A stretch of 26,000 bases of DNA. Origin: Mesostigma viride (taxonomy: Eukaryota; Streptophyta; Mesostigmatophyceae; Mesostigmatales; Mesostigmataceae). This document shows, in pieces, positions 10,714 to 19,262 of the stretch (position 1 is its first letter; the number at the start of each line of letters is the position of its first letter). The stretch covers positions 64,001-90,000 of the forward strand of contig RPFO01002079.1 of the NCBI GenBank assembly GCA_009746045.1, written 5' to 3'. The notes under the pieces were generated by a model. It had not been told where the DNA came from and did no database searches. It worked only from the letters and a program-made list of their open reading frames with translations. The position numbers were made by a program, and so were the translations under genes.

Positions 10714-10727
10714 TGTGGGGGGGGAGG
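10714..10727 (+). other. Polypurine tract of the gypsy element
   Basis: A G-rich run (TTTTGTGGGGGGGGAGG) lies immediately before the LTR start, where the plus-strand primer of reverse transcription is expected. Confidence 0.75.
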
Positions 10728-11299
10728 TGTTACGTCGCGTAACAATTCGTTGTAGTTACGGACGTAAATTAGGTCCTTGGCCTCGGTTGTTCCTAGGTTA
10801 CGTGCAGTTCTAGTCTGGACATGATTGTCCCCGTAACAGTACTGTGGTATATTGGGTGCCTTTGGGCGCCGCGCCGCGTACTATATTAGTGGTCCTTATC
10901 CTTTTGTAGAATGTAGTGGACCGGCGTGCATCTGTGCACCTGCCTGTGTTTCTGTGGTTCTGCAGGCGAGGGCCAGGTCGGCCCGAGCCTGTTGGACCGT
11001 TGGTGACCATTTATGCACGTTCCACTCCTTGTGTGGTCACTCGGCGTGTGTTAAGTGAATTGACACATTTAGGCTTGGGTCACGGCAGTGTAGTTGTGTT
11101 TCCTTCCTCTATTCCTGGAGTAAACGGGTTTTGGTAAATGGTTGTATGGCGTATTATAGCAACACTTACGTTAATGCATTGAGATCAGCTCCGTCACGTT
11201 CGTCTTTCGCCAGAGGGTTAAGTAGAGGAGGCCTGACCAGTTTAGGTAGTATCAGGCCCATTAGAGGTAGAGGTGGAGGTAGATATCCGCGGCGTAACA
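10728..11299 (+). repeat. 3' long terminal repeat (572 bp)
   Basis: Begins TGTTACGTCGCG and ends CGCGGCGTAACA, a 12-bp imperfect inverted repeat (11 of 12) with the canonical TG...CA. It is preceded by a polypurine tract and followed abruptly by LINE coding sequence in the YADD motif, which fixes the right edge. A TATA-like TACTATATTAG lies at about 10877-10887, a candidate LTR promoter. The 5' LTR is not in the window, so age cannot be estimated from LTR divergence here. Confidence 0.85.
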
Positions 11300-12600
11300 G
11301 TATCATCCGCATAAATCAGGTCGGCAAGGCGGTAACCAGGTCGAACCCCGCCGTGCTCTTTCACGTTAAGGATGTCCAAGCCTGGCTCGAACCCCTTAAG
11401 AGCAGTAAAGCGCGCACGTGCCCGGCGCATGACGTGATCCACGACAATAATGAACAGGTATGGGGACAGGACACAACCTTGCCACACCCCGTGGTGAAGG
11501 GGGAATGGTGGAGTGGTGCCCTCCGCAGTCCGCACTACTGCCTGTGAACCCTCATACAGACGGCGAATGGCAGCAAGAAACGCGGGTGGTACCCGATCCA
11601 GAGCTAGGATGGCCCAAAGAGCCTCCCAGAGAACCGTGTCAAAGGCCTTGATATAGTCAACAAAAATGAAGACCAGCGGCAAACTGTCAGGGGGAAGTCG
11701 ACGCACCTCCTCCATCAACCGGCGCGCGACAAATACAGCCATGACAGTGTTACGACCACGACGGAAACCCATCTGAGACTCACCCAGGTGTGGGTCCAGC
11801 GCGGCGCGGAGCCTGTGCAGCATCATGCGCATGAAGACCTTCAGCGCGGCGCTCTGGAGGCAGACACCCCGGTAGTTACCTGGGTCAGCAGCAGAGCCCT
11901 TCTTGTACAGCATGACGCGGATGGCCGTCTGCCACTCAGCAGGCGGAGGCTCGTCAGAGAGCAGGACACGGTTGCAGAACGCCAGCAGAAGATCCCTAAC
12001 CGCCAGATCAGGGGTCTTCAGCAGCTCAGCAGAAAGGTGGTCGGCACCGACCGCCGCATCGTACCGCAGGCGAGCAAGGGCGCCGTCCAATTCCTTCAAA
12101 GTGAAGGGGGGGACGACGTCGTCAGTGGCAAGGCAGCCCTCCTGCAAGGCGGGGACTTGGTAGTCCGCGGCCGAGGAGGGGGGCGCTGGCGGCGGCGGGG
12201 GTCCGGCGACCCCGAGGCGGGCGGCCGTCTCGGGGTGAAGCGGCGGGGGGGGGGCGCGAGCCCCACCGGTCAAGGAAACATTGTGGGCCAACCAGCGGTC
12301 AAGGCTTACCGGCGCCGTGCCGTCCCCCGTGTGCTCCACCGGGGTGCGCTGCCGCCGTCCGCCGAGCCGGTCGAGGTGGTACCACATGTCCTTGCCCTGG
12401 TTGCGAGCCTGGCAGGCCTTGGCATCCGCGATGCACTGGGCCGCCTCCGCGTCCTGAGCGTGCTCGTAGGCCTCCACAAGGGCGGCCTGGAGCAGTGGTT
12501 TCTGCAGCGGGTCCCGGTTACGCTTGAGGCGGTGCCGGGCGGCCAAGACCTTGGGGTCCTGGCAACGCACGTAACTTGATAAGAAATAACGGTCACAGCA
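11300..12600 (-). pseudogene. LINE ORF2 reverse transcriptase fragment, cut by the gypsy insertion
   Basis: The minus-strand frame gives about 430 residues before the LTR. In order: a helical N-terminal part (VLAARHRLKRN, QARNQGKDMWYHLDRLGG), LRYDAAVGADHLSAELLK (finger region), YRGVCLQSAALKVFMRMML, MGFRRGRNT, FVDYIKAFDTVLWEAL (motif A with catalytic Asp), GVWQGCVLSPYLFIIVVD (motif B; W replaces the usual R) and LADLIYADDT (motif C). Coding homology ends at YADDT where the LTR begins. The upstream side fades near 12600, so the endonuclease domain is absent. Known: this motif set is that of non-LTR retrotransposon RT. The RT thumb, C-terminus and 3' end should lie left of the 5' LTR, outside the window. 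Confidence 0.9.
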
Positions 12601-12749
12601 TCAGTGTTTTCAAAACTCTGTTTCCAGTTTCCATATACTCTAAAAAAAAAATACATCAGTCGTGTTCCATCTAAAGAAGATAATAACCCTATCGGTACGC
12701 CATTATTCCTGAATTCTGGCCTGCGCTGGTTGTAGTCTCCTTTGTACAA

Positions 12750-12859
12750 CCCCCCCCACACGTTTAAGATTCTCAGGTTTAAGATCATGAGCCCCTGGAT
12801 TTTGAAATTTCAGGTTTAAGATCGCAGGGCCGGTTTTGGGGAAAAAGATCTTAAAGTTG
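12750..12859. repeat. GTTTAAGATC mini-element, copy 1
   Basis: Contains three forward motifs, GTTTAAGAT (12762), GGTTTAAGATC (12776 and 12813), and one inverted, GATCTTAAA (12847). A C-run leads into it. GTACAA occurs on both sides (12744-12749 and 12860-12865), a possible target duplication. Copy 2 at 14061-14160 has the same motif order. Confidence 0.55.
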
Positions 12860-12949
12860 GTACAAATAGCTGCCAAGTTCCGGCCAGTGCCCAGTGTACA
12901 GACCACGAGCAACGGTATTGATATTTTTTTATTATTTATTGGCGGTCTT

Positions 12950-13000
12950 AATTAATTAATTAATTAGACTCGTGCTCCCGTTGGGGAGTCACGGAGCATT
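12950..13000 (-). repeat. LINE 3'-terminal hairpin and TTAA-repeat tail
   Basis: On the - strand, GCTCCGTGACTCCCCAACGG with GGGAGCACGAGT folds as ACTCCC/GGGAG around a small loop and is followed by repeated TTAA. The same roughly 30-base end recurs at 19905-19945. In LINE families the 3' end is the part recognised by the element's own reverse transcriptase; that role is inferred here. Confidence 0.8.
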
Positions 13001-13136
13001 AACCCCGATGGATGGATGGATGGGTGCAAACATTCCTACCGGTCTAATCTATCTACATTAATTACATACTACATCTATCTAACAGCATTCTAACTACAAC
13101 ATCTATCTAGGCTGCCGCACGCTGCCCGAGGGGGAG

Positions 13137-13947
13137 CTATCTGGCGTGCCTCCCGCGGGATTGCACACGCGGGCGCTTCCCCACTGGGGGGGGCTCATTG
13201 TCCTCTATGACCTGGGCCCACTTGGCCTTGTCCATCATCTTCTTCCAAATCACGGAGAGGCCAAGGCCCCCCATGTCCTCTACTAGCTGTTCCTTGAAGG
13301 TGCGGGCCTTGCGGCGTCTAACATCACTAGGCCCAGCCCACGTCAGGAGGTGCCGGCCAGGCTGGGCTGGTCGCAGTCCTGCGGGGGGGCCACGTGAGGT
13401 GTCTACCTGGTTGGTGCGAGCTAGGTGCCCTACAAGCTGCAGGCGGCGTTGCTTAATGGTGCTGGTGATATAGGGCATGCCCTGGTACATGTCCTCATTG
13501 CGGACATGAGCAGCATATCCTACTCTGAAAATGGAACGCAGCATGCTGGTGACTGCGCCGTCCAGCTTGCGGGCCAGGTCGGCGGTGAGGGTCCACGTCT
13601 CGGCGCCATACGTGAGAACAGGAAGGACGAGGACCTTGAACAGGTCCTGTTTCTCGATCTTGCCCAGGGGCTTGCGCCACAGGGCCCGGTACTGACGTAA
13701 AGCGTGCCAGGCGAGGGAGATGCGATGGTCCACATCAACCTCGCAGCTGGGGAGCAGGCTGCCCAGCAGCTCAGTTAACGCGGTCCCGATACAGGACTTG
13801 AGAGCCGTCTAGGAGATAGAGGGGCGGCGCTGAGTTGGTGAGCCCAACCGCCAGGGCCTCTGTCTTCTTGCTGACCTCAAGCCCCACTGCACGGGCTCGA
13901 GAGCCAGGCAGTCAAGCCATGTCTGCACGTGCTCAGTGTCCTCGAAG
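13137..13947 (-). pseudogene. LINE ORF2 C-terminal part (RT palm end to C-terminus)
   Basis: It starts at EDTEHVQTWLDCLALE just after the YADD region, continues to GLEVSKKTEALAVG with frame changes near 13735-13860, then reads without break from about 13733 to the stop at 13137. The intact part holds LVLPVLTYGAETWTLTADLA (thumb region), VRNEDMYQGMPY, RRLQLVGHLARTNQVDTS and the basic C-terminus PPPVGKRPRVQSRGRHAR. Known: 'YGAETW...' and 'GH.AR' motifs mark the region after RT in many LINE ORF2 proteins. No endonuclease is present because of 5' truncation. Related blocks occur at 21620-22665 and 22697-22852. Confidence 0.88.
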
Positions 13948-14060
13948 ATTGGCGGTCTTGCCTTGGTCTTGCTACAGTATTAATTTCAAAAACTTCCACT
14001 CATGCAGGACTCATGCATCAATTGGCGGGCTCCGGCGGGGCGCGCCGCGCCGAGCCCCCT

Positions 14061-14160
14061 CAGGTTTAAGATCTTCTCAGGTTTAAGATCGTCAACCCTG
14101 GATTTGATTTTAGGTTTAAGATCGCAGCCCTGGGTTGGCCGGACCCCAATCTTAAACGTG
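14061..14160. repeat. GTTTAAGATC mini-element, copy 2
   Basis: GGTTTAAGATC at 14063, 14080 and 14113, then inverted ATCTTAAAC at 14149, followed by a G-run. The same orientation and motif order as copy 1, with shared intervening text (TCTCAGGTTTAAGATC, CCTGGATTT, TTTAAGATCGCAG). Confidence 0.55.
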
Positions 14161-14565
14161 GGGGGGGGTGTATCATGTATGTCTCTGCCCGGGGCCCGGC
14201 GTGTGGTGGATGGCGCGCCAGGCTGTGGCCGCCACGAGGGTGAGCTGTTTGTGCCCGCCGTGCCACGCGTCGTCCATGGGAAGAATTTCGCTTGACAACC
14301 TGCTGTCGTGAGGGATCTGCGATGTCGAAAAACACCCGCCGTGTTAGAAGCGTACTGCGTACACAAGTACAGGACAGGCTGCAAATTGCCATCGGCCTTC
14401 GTCGCTCCAAAGGGTTACCGTCAGAAGACTGAGCACCTCTTTTCGCAAAATTCCTAGATGCCTTGGGTAAACAATGGTAACGCGCTCCTGGCGGGGCGCG
14501 TAATTTGATAGCGACATATTCACGTGTGGCAGCGTCGTGCAGTGCGCACGCTTCAAGCGGCGGCC
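14161..14565. other. Intergenic stretch without identified features
   Basis: GC-rich, with no LINE or transposon similarity I can see. Short open frames on both strands have no recognisable motif. Confidence 0.4.
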
Positions 14566-15156
14566 ATGTTGCCGGGTTTAAATTTCTTGCCAGGTTTAGT
14601 TGGATTTGCAGGCAATGCCAAGCGAATTAATGCAACGGGGTGGGGCCGAAAAAGCTGGACGACCGGGGACAGGGACGTAGACTCCTTGCCCAGTGCCCTA
14701 GCGAGAGATGATAGCAGTTTCCGCCAAGTTCAGTTAATTGGTGCCGATGCGGAATCTCTGCCTGCCGCGCATCGTGGTTTCCGTCCCTACCGCCAGCGGA
14801 TACCATGGCATGAGGGGACACGGGGAACTTTGTGCTCTGCATTTCCGCGGCATGGTGCCTATTGTGGTCCAAACTGGTCAAGTGGACGGTCCAGCGGTAG
14901 CGGGACGTGGGACGTTCCCCCAGAATCCTGTGAGTTCGAAATTTTATCCACTTCCCGTGGTGCGATGGCCCTCCTCACCTATCACGCTGCAGAATGCCCT
15001 TCCCCAATCACGTGCCCACACATTCGTTTCGTAGCTTGGACGGTTCATGATGGTCGCGAATGGCGGGCATATGGTTCAAGTCTACGAATTACAAAATATC
15101 GGGCAAAAGCCAGCGTCGGAAATTGCTGTGCCGAAGTACTAGACGTGACCTGGTGA
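14566..15156 (+). CDS. Hypothetical ORF, 196 aa
   Basis: An uninterrupted frame starts at ATG 14566 (MLPGLNFLPGLVGFAGNAKR) and ends with TGA at 15156. An AATAAA occurs at 15344-15349, 188 bases downstream, a suitable distance for polyadenylation. I recognise no domain. The N-terminus is mildly hydrophobic; the rest is rich in Arg, Ser and Gly with scattered Cys. Length is the only real support. The frame has no homologue I can name, and codon usage does not look as GC-biased at third positions as the transposon genes. It may be a chance ORF. Confidence 0.25.
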   Translation: MLPGLNFLPGLVGFAGNAKRINATGWGRKSWTTGDRDVDSLPSALARDDSSFRQVQLIGADAESLPAAHRGFRPYRQRIPWHEGTRGTLCSAFPRHGAYCGPNWSSGRSSGSGTWDVPPESCEFEILSTSRGAMALLTYHAAECPSPITCPHIRFVAWTVHDGREWRAYGSSLRITKYRAKASVGNCCAEVLDVTW

Positions 15157-15755
15157 AAGTAGTTCCCACAGTCTTAGCAGAACCGGCAATCGGAAGCTTG
15201 CAAGAGTGTTTACAAACTCGCTTGTAGCTCAAGACTTGTCGGTTCTAGAGGATCAGGGTAGCTCCAGCTCGGGTCCCCCAGCGCAGGCAAAGTCGTGGTG
15301 ATGCCTTGTGCGTTCACATTACGTCCATACTTTGGGTTGTTTGAATAAATGCTTGGCCTCCTGAAATTCTCTCTTTAAGGAGCAAAATCTTGACGAAAAT
15401 GTAAGGATGTGCGGGATAGAGGCGCCCTTTGGATCCCAGCCGGCTTGTTTGTTTCTATTCTGCTTGTCGGGGCAGAAAGAATGAGAGGATGCGATGCTTC
15501 AGGCACGTGGGCACTCGGGGCCACCCTTGTGTTCTCGGTGGCCATGGCGAGGGTCATTCATCGCTGCAATAGGTGCATTAGTTGTGTCTTGATATCAAGC
15601 AGGAGCTCTGCCAGACTGTTTTTGTGCAATACCTTTCTGCCTGCAGCAAAATGGAGCGGCTAAATGTAGAAGGGGGAGACACCCACATCCACACGGAGAG
15701 AGAGAAAGAGGGGGGGGGGGGGGGGGGGAGGAGGACAGAATAGATAAAGCAATTT
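15157..15755. other. Non-coding stretch with a poly-G tract
   Basis: No convincing gene. It holds an AATAAA at 15344, a GA-rich stretch and a run of about 19 G (about 15711-15728) followed by GGAGG. Confidence 0.5.
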
Positions 15756-15914
15756 ATGTGTGTGCATCGGTCACCGTGGGTGGCCCTGGGTGCTGTCATC
15801 TTTGCTGTAATCTTTGCTGTCATTTTGCCGGCCTTGACTTCCCTCATCCTCCTGTGCATGCGTCGGTGTAGTTTTCTGGCAGCTTTCAATGGCACTTCCT
15901 TTGCGAACGAGTGA
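15756..15914 (+). CDS. Possible small single-pass membrane peptide, 52 aa
   Basis: Starts at ATG 15756 and ends at TGA 15912-15914. After a short polar N-terminus (MCVHRSP) comes a long hydrophobic helix (WVALGAVIFAVIFAVILPAL and on to ILLC), then CMRRC and a short tail ending NGTSFANE. The order hydrophobic helix then Arg pair suggests an N-out, C-in membrane anchor. The AVIF repeat arises from a tandem DNA repeat (GCTGTCATCTTT, GCTGTAATCTTT), which may have created the hydrophobic run by chance. It might also be the last exon of a larger membrane protein; no upstream exon was found. Confidence 0.22.
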   Translation: MCVHRSPWVALGAVIFAVIFAVILPALTSLILLCMRRCSFLAAFNGTSFANE

Positions 15915-16066
15915 CAAGTATGTTTGTCTGTGCTGGCATTGTTTGTTTGTGCGCTTGGCTGCAACAGGGGTCGATCGCTGTTGCTACTTCCACGACATTG
16001 GTTATGACAGGTAAGCCTATACAACGTATTGGTCGTACTTGCAAGCATGCCGGCACGCGTGCATGC

Positions 16067-16085
16067 ACACACACACACACACACA
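16067..16085. repeat. (CA)n microsatellite
   Basis: About nine CA units, followed by further CACACG-rich sequence up to about 16120. Confidence 0.85.
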
Positions 16086-16389
16086 AACCCATGTGCATGC
16101 ACGCACACACGCACACGCGAGATGCGTGTGCACGCAGGGACCACAACCTTGAGGAGCAGTCGCCTTGCAAAGCCATCGCCTGTGAACTGAGGGTGTCAAG
16201 AATACCAAGTTGGACGCGGCGACGTCACGCCATGTGTCGCAAAGCCAGCAGCGCACGGAAGCTCTGGAACTAGTCAATATGACATCCCTTGGTCACCCTC
16301 ATCAACTCTGGCTGCCTGGTGTGGTTGAAGGTGCAATCAGATGGTTTGATGTCCCTGAGATAACCCGGTCTCATATCCATGTGATAAAC

Positions 16390-16599
16390 CTGTTCCTTAT
16401 CCATGCGACAACCCCGTCCCTTGTCCATGCGACAACCCCGTTTCTTATCCATGCGACTACTCCGTTTCTTATCCATGCAAGAACCCCGTTTCTTGTCCAT
16501 GCGACAACTCCGTTTCTTATCCATGCGACAACCCCGTTTCTTATCCATGCGACAACCCCGTTTCTTATCCATGCGACAACCCTGTTTCTTATCGATGAG
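16390..16599. repeat. 24-bp minisatellite, about 8.7 copies
   Basis: Unit CCGTTTCTTATCCATGCGAC followed by AACC. Because 24 is divisible by 3, it stays open on both strands and in several frames, encoding 8-residue repeats such as FLIHATTP on the + strand and MDKKRGCR on the - strand. That alone is not evidence of a gene. Confidence 0.92.
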
Positions 16600-16687
16600 A
16601 CGTACTGGCTGGATGTGCGATCGGACTTTTGGTTATGTGCCCAGGTAGGACACATATATCGTATTTCCCTCAGTGACGGGCGACACG

Positions 16688-16808
16688 AAGAAGTTTCGAG
16701 GACATGACAAGTAGAGAAGTTTCGAGGACATGAGAAGGAGAGAAGTGGAGAGGATTCGAGAAGGAGAGAAGTGGAGAGGACGTGACAAGGAGAGAAGTGT
16801 AGAGGACA
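16688..16808. repeat. Degenerate GA-rich tandem repeat
   Basis: About five copies of a 25-30-bp unit resembling AGAAGTTTCGAGGACATGAC plus AAGTAG or AAGGAG. Copies are imperfect. It lies 90 bases after the 24-bp minisatellite. Confidence 0.75.
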
Positions 16809-16957
16809 TCGGCTTACACAACCATGCACCGCTTGCGAATACATGTCGAGCTTGAGCACATCCCATCAGAACAAAAAAAGAGACAACTGCCCCCTTGAAT
16901 GGGACGTCACGATCCCCTTTAGATCGCCATTCGCTGGTTGTTTTAGGAACAAGGTCC

Positions 16958-17003
16958 TCATCTCGTGCTTATCTTGGACCTCATCTCGTGCTTATCTTGG
17001 ACC
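16958..17003. repeat. Exact 23-bp tandem duplication upstream of the two-exon gene
   Basis: TCATCTCGTGCTTATCTTGG plus ACC occurs twice head to tail, ending 36 bases before the proposed start codon, so it lies in the 5' UTR or promoter. Confidence 0.9.
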
Positions 17004-17038
17004 CTCGTCTTGCCCGGTGTTTCCTGTCCATTTTCAGC

Positions 17039-18456
17039 ATGGACCAAAGTGACCTGCTCGCGGCGGACCAGGCATTTGCCTCGTGCCTGGCGAGGCGGCC
17101 CCTCGAGCCGACGGGCCAACCGGCGCACGCTGGCTGGTGGGGGGAGCTGTATGGGAAGGCCTGCTTGCAAGGTGGGGACCCTGCCAAGACCGGTTCCCTC
17201 GTAGCGTACTTTAAATAGGAATCCAAGTATTTCAAGGATAGGAATCTAACCTTGGTTGGATAAAAAGTTTCATTCGGGTCATGGCACCGTTTCTCAATTA
17301 AACGTTTGGCCACGGGCTTGCTGTACTTATCGTGGATCCGGACAGCGAGCTAATACAGCTGACGGCACCCCCCTACTTACTTAACCCCCCCCCTCTCCCC
17401 CCTTTGCTTGGAGCGCACCTCTCCAGTAGTCTAGACCGGCCGGGCCCTTGTTGTGCGTTGTAACAGCTCGTACTTGCGCACGTGGGTTCAGCACCACGCA
17501 TTTTAAATCTAGCGTCGCTCTAGCAGGGCTGTATCTTCAAGCAAGGGATCAAGCTCTTGCAAGTCTCTAGGAAAAGGCCCAAGCCCTAGTCTCTGGGTGG
17601 TGCCTTTCAGAATGTCAAACATGTCATATCAGATATCAGACAAAGTGGCAGGCATATCTTACCACTGTGGTTCCGTCGTCATGTCCTGTTTTTTTTCCCA
17701 TTGTTTTCGCGGTTACTGCAGAGGATTTTTGGATGATCGGTGCAGTGGTTGGGGTGGCGGAAGGGGGATAAAGGCTGGCAACTATGACATGGTATGCCTG
17801 GGAACGCCAGGGTTCAGGCTGGCTGCTGGAAAATGCCCTGGTTGTTTTGGGGACCGTCATCCTCATCCAAGAGGTTATCAACCCATGGCTGAGAGCCATG
17901 TAATCACAGCTGGCATGGTGCGTCAGTCCAGCTATCCGTGTAAGACAATGGTGCTGGCACGTGTAGCTCTGCACCTTCTCCCCTGGCGTTCCCAGCTGAC
18001 AAGTTTCCTTGCTTGTTGACACTGTTCATGTAATTTCTATTTCCAGGCATCCGTCACCTTCTCGTGCCGTACCGGCGGGGCCTGTTGGCTGCAAAGGATG
18101 CTCAGGAGACCGTGGACACCCTGATCAGCATGGGGCCCCGTGCCCTGGAACACCCTGTGTTCCTGCCGGCCGCGAGCGCCTTCAGGCAGGGTAACTTGAT
18201 CGCTCGCAGGGCCCTGGAGCACCCTGCGCTTACCCCTGTTGCCAATGCCTGCAAGGAAAGTAGCAAGAATGCGCAACAACTATGGGCCAGGGTCGCTCCG
18301 GTGCAGCAGACGCTCACCATCTCTTTGGCGGGGGTTGTGGCGCAAGTGGGTACATATCGCATGGATTTGATAAGGCCACTAAAGCCGTTCTTGGATTCCG
18401 GCTTGCAGACGTGGCTTTCAGAGCGCGTCCAACAGAAGACAATACCTGTGATATAG
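17039..18456 (+). CDS. Two-exon gene of unknown function, 180 aa
   Basis: Exon 1 is 17039-17171 (ATG; MDQSDLLAADQAFASCLARR, then WWGELYGKACLQ). The donor AAG|GTGGGG and the acceptor TTTCCAG at 18046 are both in phase 1 and fuse CAA-GGC. Exon 2 is 18047-18456 (GIRHLLVPYRRGLLAAKDAQ ... ending QQKTIPVI and TAG). An AATAAA lies at 18618-18623. Exon 2 contains two diverged repeats of about 23 residues: PRALEHPVFLPAASAFRQ and RRALEHPALTPVANACKE. The protein is mostly helical, with no signal peptide or clear membrane segment. I recognise no family. If the intron is retained, the frame stops after 59 codons at 17216-17218. The 875-base intron also holds a short open stretch near 17775-17880 (WLLENALVVLGTVILIQEVI) that could be a skipped membrane exon. 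Matching phases, the poly(A) signal and repeat-encoded structure support the model. Confidence 0.5.
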
Positions 18457-18617
18457 TTCTATTACAGGGCCCATGTACCCAAGCGGTCTGGACACCTGGT
18501 CAGCAACTGCCAATTCCGCTAGTTGCCACCTTTAGTTCCTTATTGTTTGTTTGCTTGTTTTCCCCCAGTCAATCTGGTTCTGTATATAGTACTTTTGTAG
18601 TTACTTCAGATTCCTTC

Positions 18618-18623
18618 AATAAA
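18618..18623 (+). terminator. Poly(A) signal AATAAA
   Basis: 162 bases after the stop codon of the two-exon gene. Confidence 0.45.
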
Positions 18624-18669
18624 TGCGTAGCACCTAGGAATCGTTGTGTGACGGCTTCATTAAGATAAT

Positions 18670-18860
18670 TAACTCAAGTTTGCGTGTCATGCGCATGGCC
18701 ATGCATGCGACGGAGTACTATTCTAGTCTCATAAGAAAATTATTACATGAAAATCTCAAATATCGTCGATGCATTAATAAATTAAGAAGAAATCTCCGTG
18801 GGGAGCATATGTAATGTACATATCCCGGCCTGAGTAGGGGCATATGGGTTCTTCACACAC
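18670..18860 (-). mobile_element. Isolated LINE 3' end, family 2, copy A
   Basis: On the - strand it contains CATATGCCCCTACTCAGG, a CTCCCCACGGAG hairpin, then AATAGTACTCCGTCGCATGC and GCGCATGACACGCAAACTT. It matches the end of the twin-primed LINE (22890-23085) and copy B. No coding sequence precedes it. Confidence 0.6.
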
Positions 18861-18911
18861 ATTCTAGGCGACATCCTGCGGGTGCATGGGGGATGTAAAC
18901 TGTCACCTACT

Positions 18912-19040
18912 CACAAGTAAGTAAGTAAGTAAGTACTTGCGTGTCATGCGCAAAGGCATGCCACGGAGTACTATGCTAATCTAATTAGAAAAATAATTAC
19001 ACAAAAGTTTAAACAAATATCGTCTGCATCATCCCCCAAC
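18912..19040 (-). mobile_element. Isolated LINE 3' end, family 2, copy B with (ACTT)n tail
   Basis: On the - strand: GATGATGCAGACGATATTTG, then GCATAGTACTCCGTGGCATG, GCGCATGACACGCAAGTACT and a tail of about five ACTT units (18915-18935 on the + strand). Simple-repeat tails of four bases fit LINE ends that use short tandem units rather than poly(A). Confidence 0.6.
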
Positions 19041-19049
19041 TGTTAAGCA

Positions 19050-19262
19050 CTAGATGGGGATGTAATCCTCATCCGAGCTGTCCTCTACTGTAATGGCAGA
19101 CGAGGCGGTAGTGTAGCGGCTATCCTCAGGACCAATAACCTCCACCTGCGGACTTCTACCCTGGCTAGCAACGGGCCGCGGGGCCCGTGGGGAGAAAACA
19201 GGAGCATATGTACCCCTCGGGAAGGTGCTTACCGCAGATGGCAGCCCATTTCTCCTAATTGT
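19050..19262 (-). CDS. Unidentified minus-strand coding fragment ending in an acidic tail
   Basis: The frame reads TIRRNGLPSAVSTFPRGTYA, a Pro/Arg-rich middle and an acidic C-terminus, VEDSSDEDYIPI, followed by TAG at the 19050 end. It begins right after a stop codon with no ATG, so it is either a last exon or a remnant. It lies downstream on the same strand of the fragment at 19448-19882 and may belong to the same broken gene. Function unknown. Confidence 0.3.
   Translation of the reverse strand, partial: TIRRNGLPSAVSTFPRGTYAPVFSPRAPRPVASQGRSPQVEVIGPEDSRYTTASSAITVEDSSDEDYIPI

Larger units (their letters stand above)
1..11299 (+). mobile_element. Ty3/gypsy chromovirus-type LTR retrotransposon, 3' portion, split by a DNA transposon
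   Basis: Seen: an integrase tail with chromodomain ends at 329, an extra reading frame follows to 2713, and after a foreign insertion (3010-10644) come a G-rich polypurine tract and a 572-bp LTR that begins TGTTACGTCGCG and ends CGCGGCGTAACA. Known: this order (integrase, chromodomain, PPT, TG...CA LTR) is that of Ty3/gypsy chromoviruses. The 5' LTR, gag, protease, RT and RNase H lie outside the window to the left. The element sits inside a minus-strand LINE reverse transcriptase, so it is younger than that LINE. The 5 bases after the LTR, GTATC, should recur before the 5' LTR as target duplication; that cannot be tested here. Without the inserted DNA transposon, about 2.76 kb separates the pol stop from the LTR. 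Confidence 0.88.
12950..13947 (-). mobile_element. 5'-truncated LINE insertion with 12-bp target-site duplication
   Basis: Flanked by ATTGGCGGTCTT at 12938-12949 and 13948-13959. On the - strand it runs from the RT region just after motif C, through the ORF2 C-terminus and a 3' UTR with TAGATAGATG and CATC repeats, to a terminal hairpin (ACTCCCCAACGGGAG) and a TTAA-repeat tail that abuts the duplication. 5' truncation, a tail of simple repeats and a long target duplication are the signature of target-primed reverse transcription. It is a separate copy from the RT fragment at 11300-12600, because its 3' end lies upstream of that fragment on the same strand. Confidence 0.92.

Noticed and set aside
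11131-11547. 138-residue + strand frame crossing the LTR end
   Set aside because: It spans the LTR/LINE boundary and reads antisense RT, so it is not a single gene.
11788-12579. 263-residue open frame on the + strand
   Set aside because: It is the antisense of the LINE reverse transcriptase, whose motifs are clear on the - strand; open only because of high GC.
14738-15034. Alternative frame overlapping the 196-residue ORF
   Set aside because: Shorter and fully contained in the range of the longer frame, with no supporting motif.
16210-16859. Long frames on both strands over the 24-bp array
   Set aside because: Created by a repeat length divisible by 3; no start context or domain beyond the repeat.
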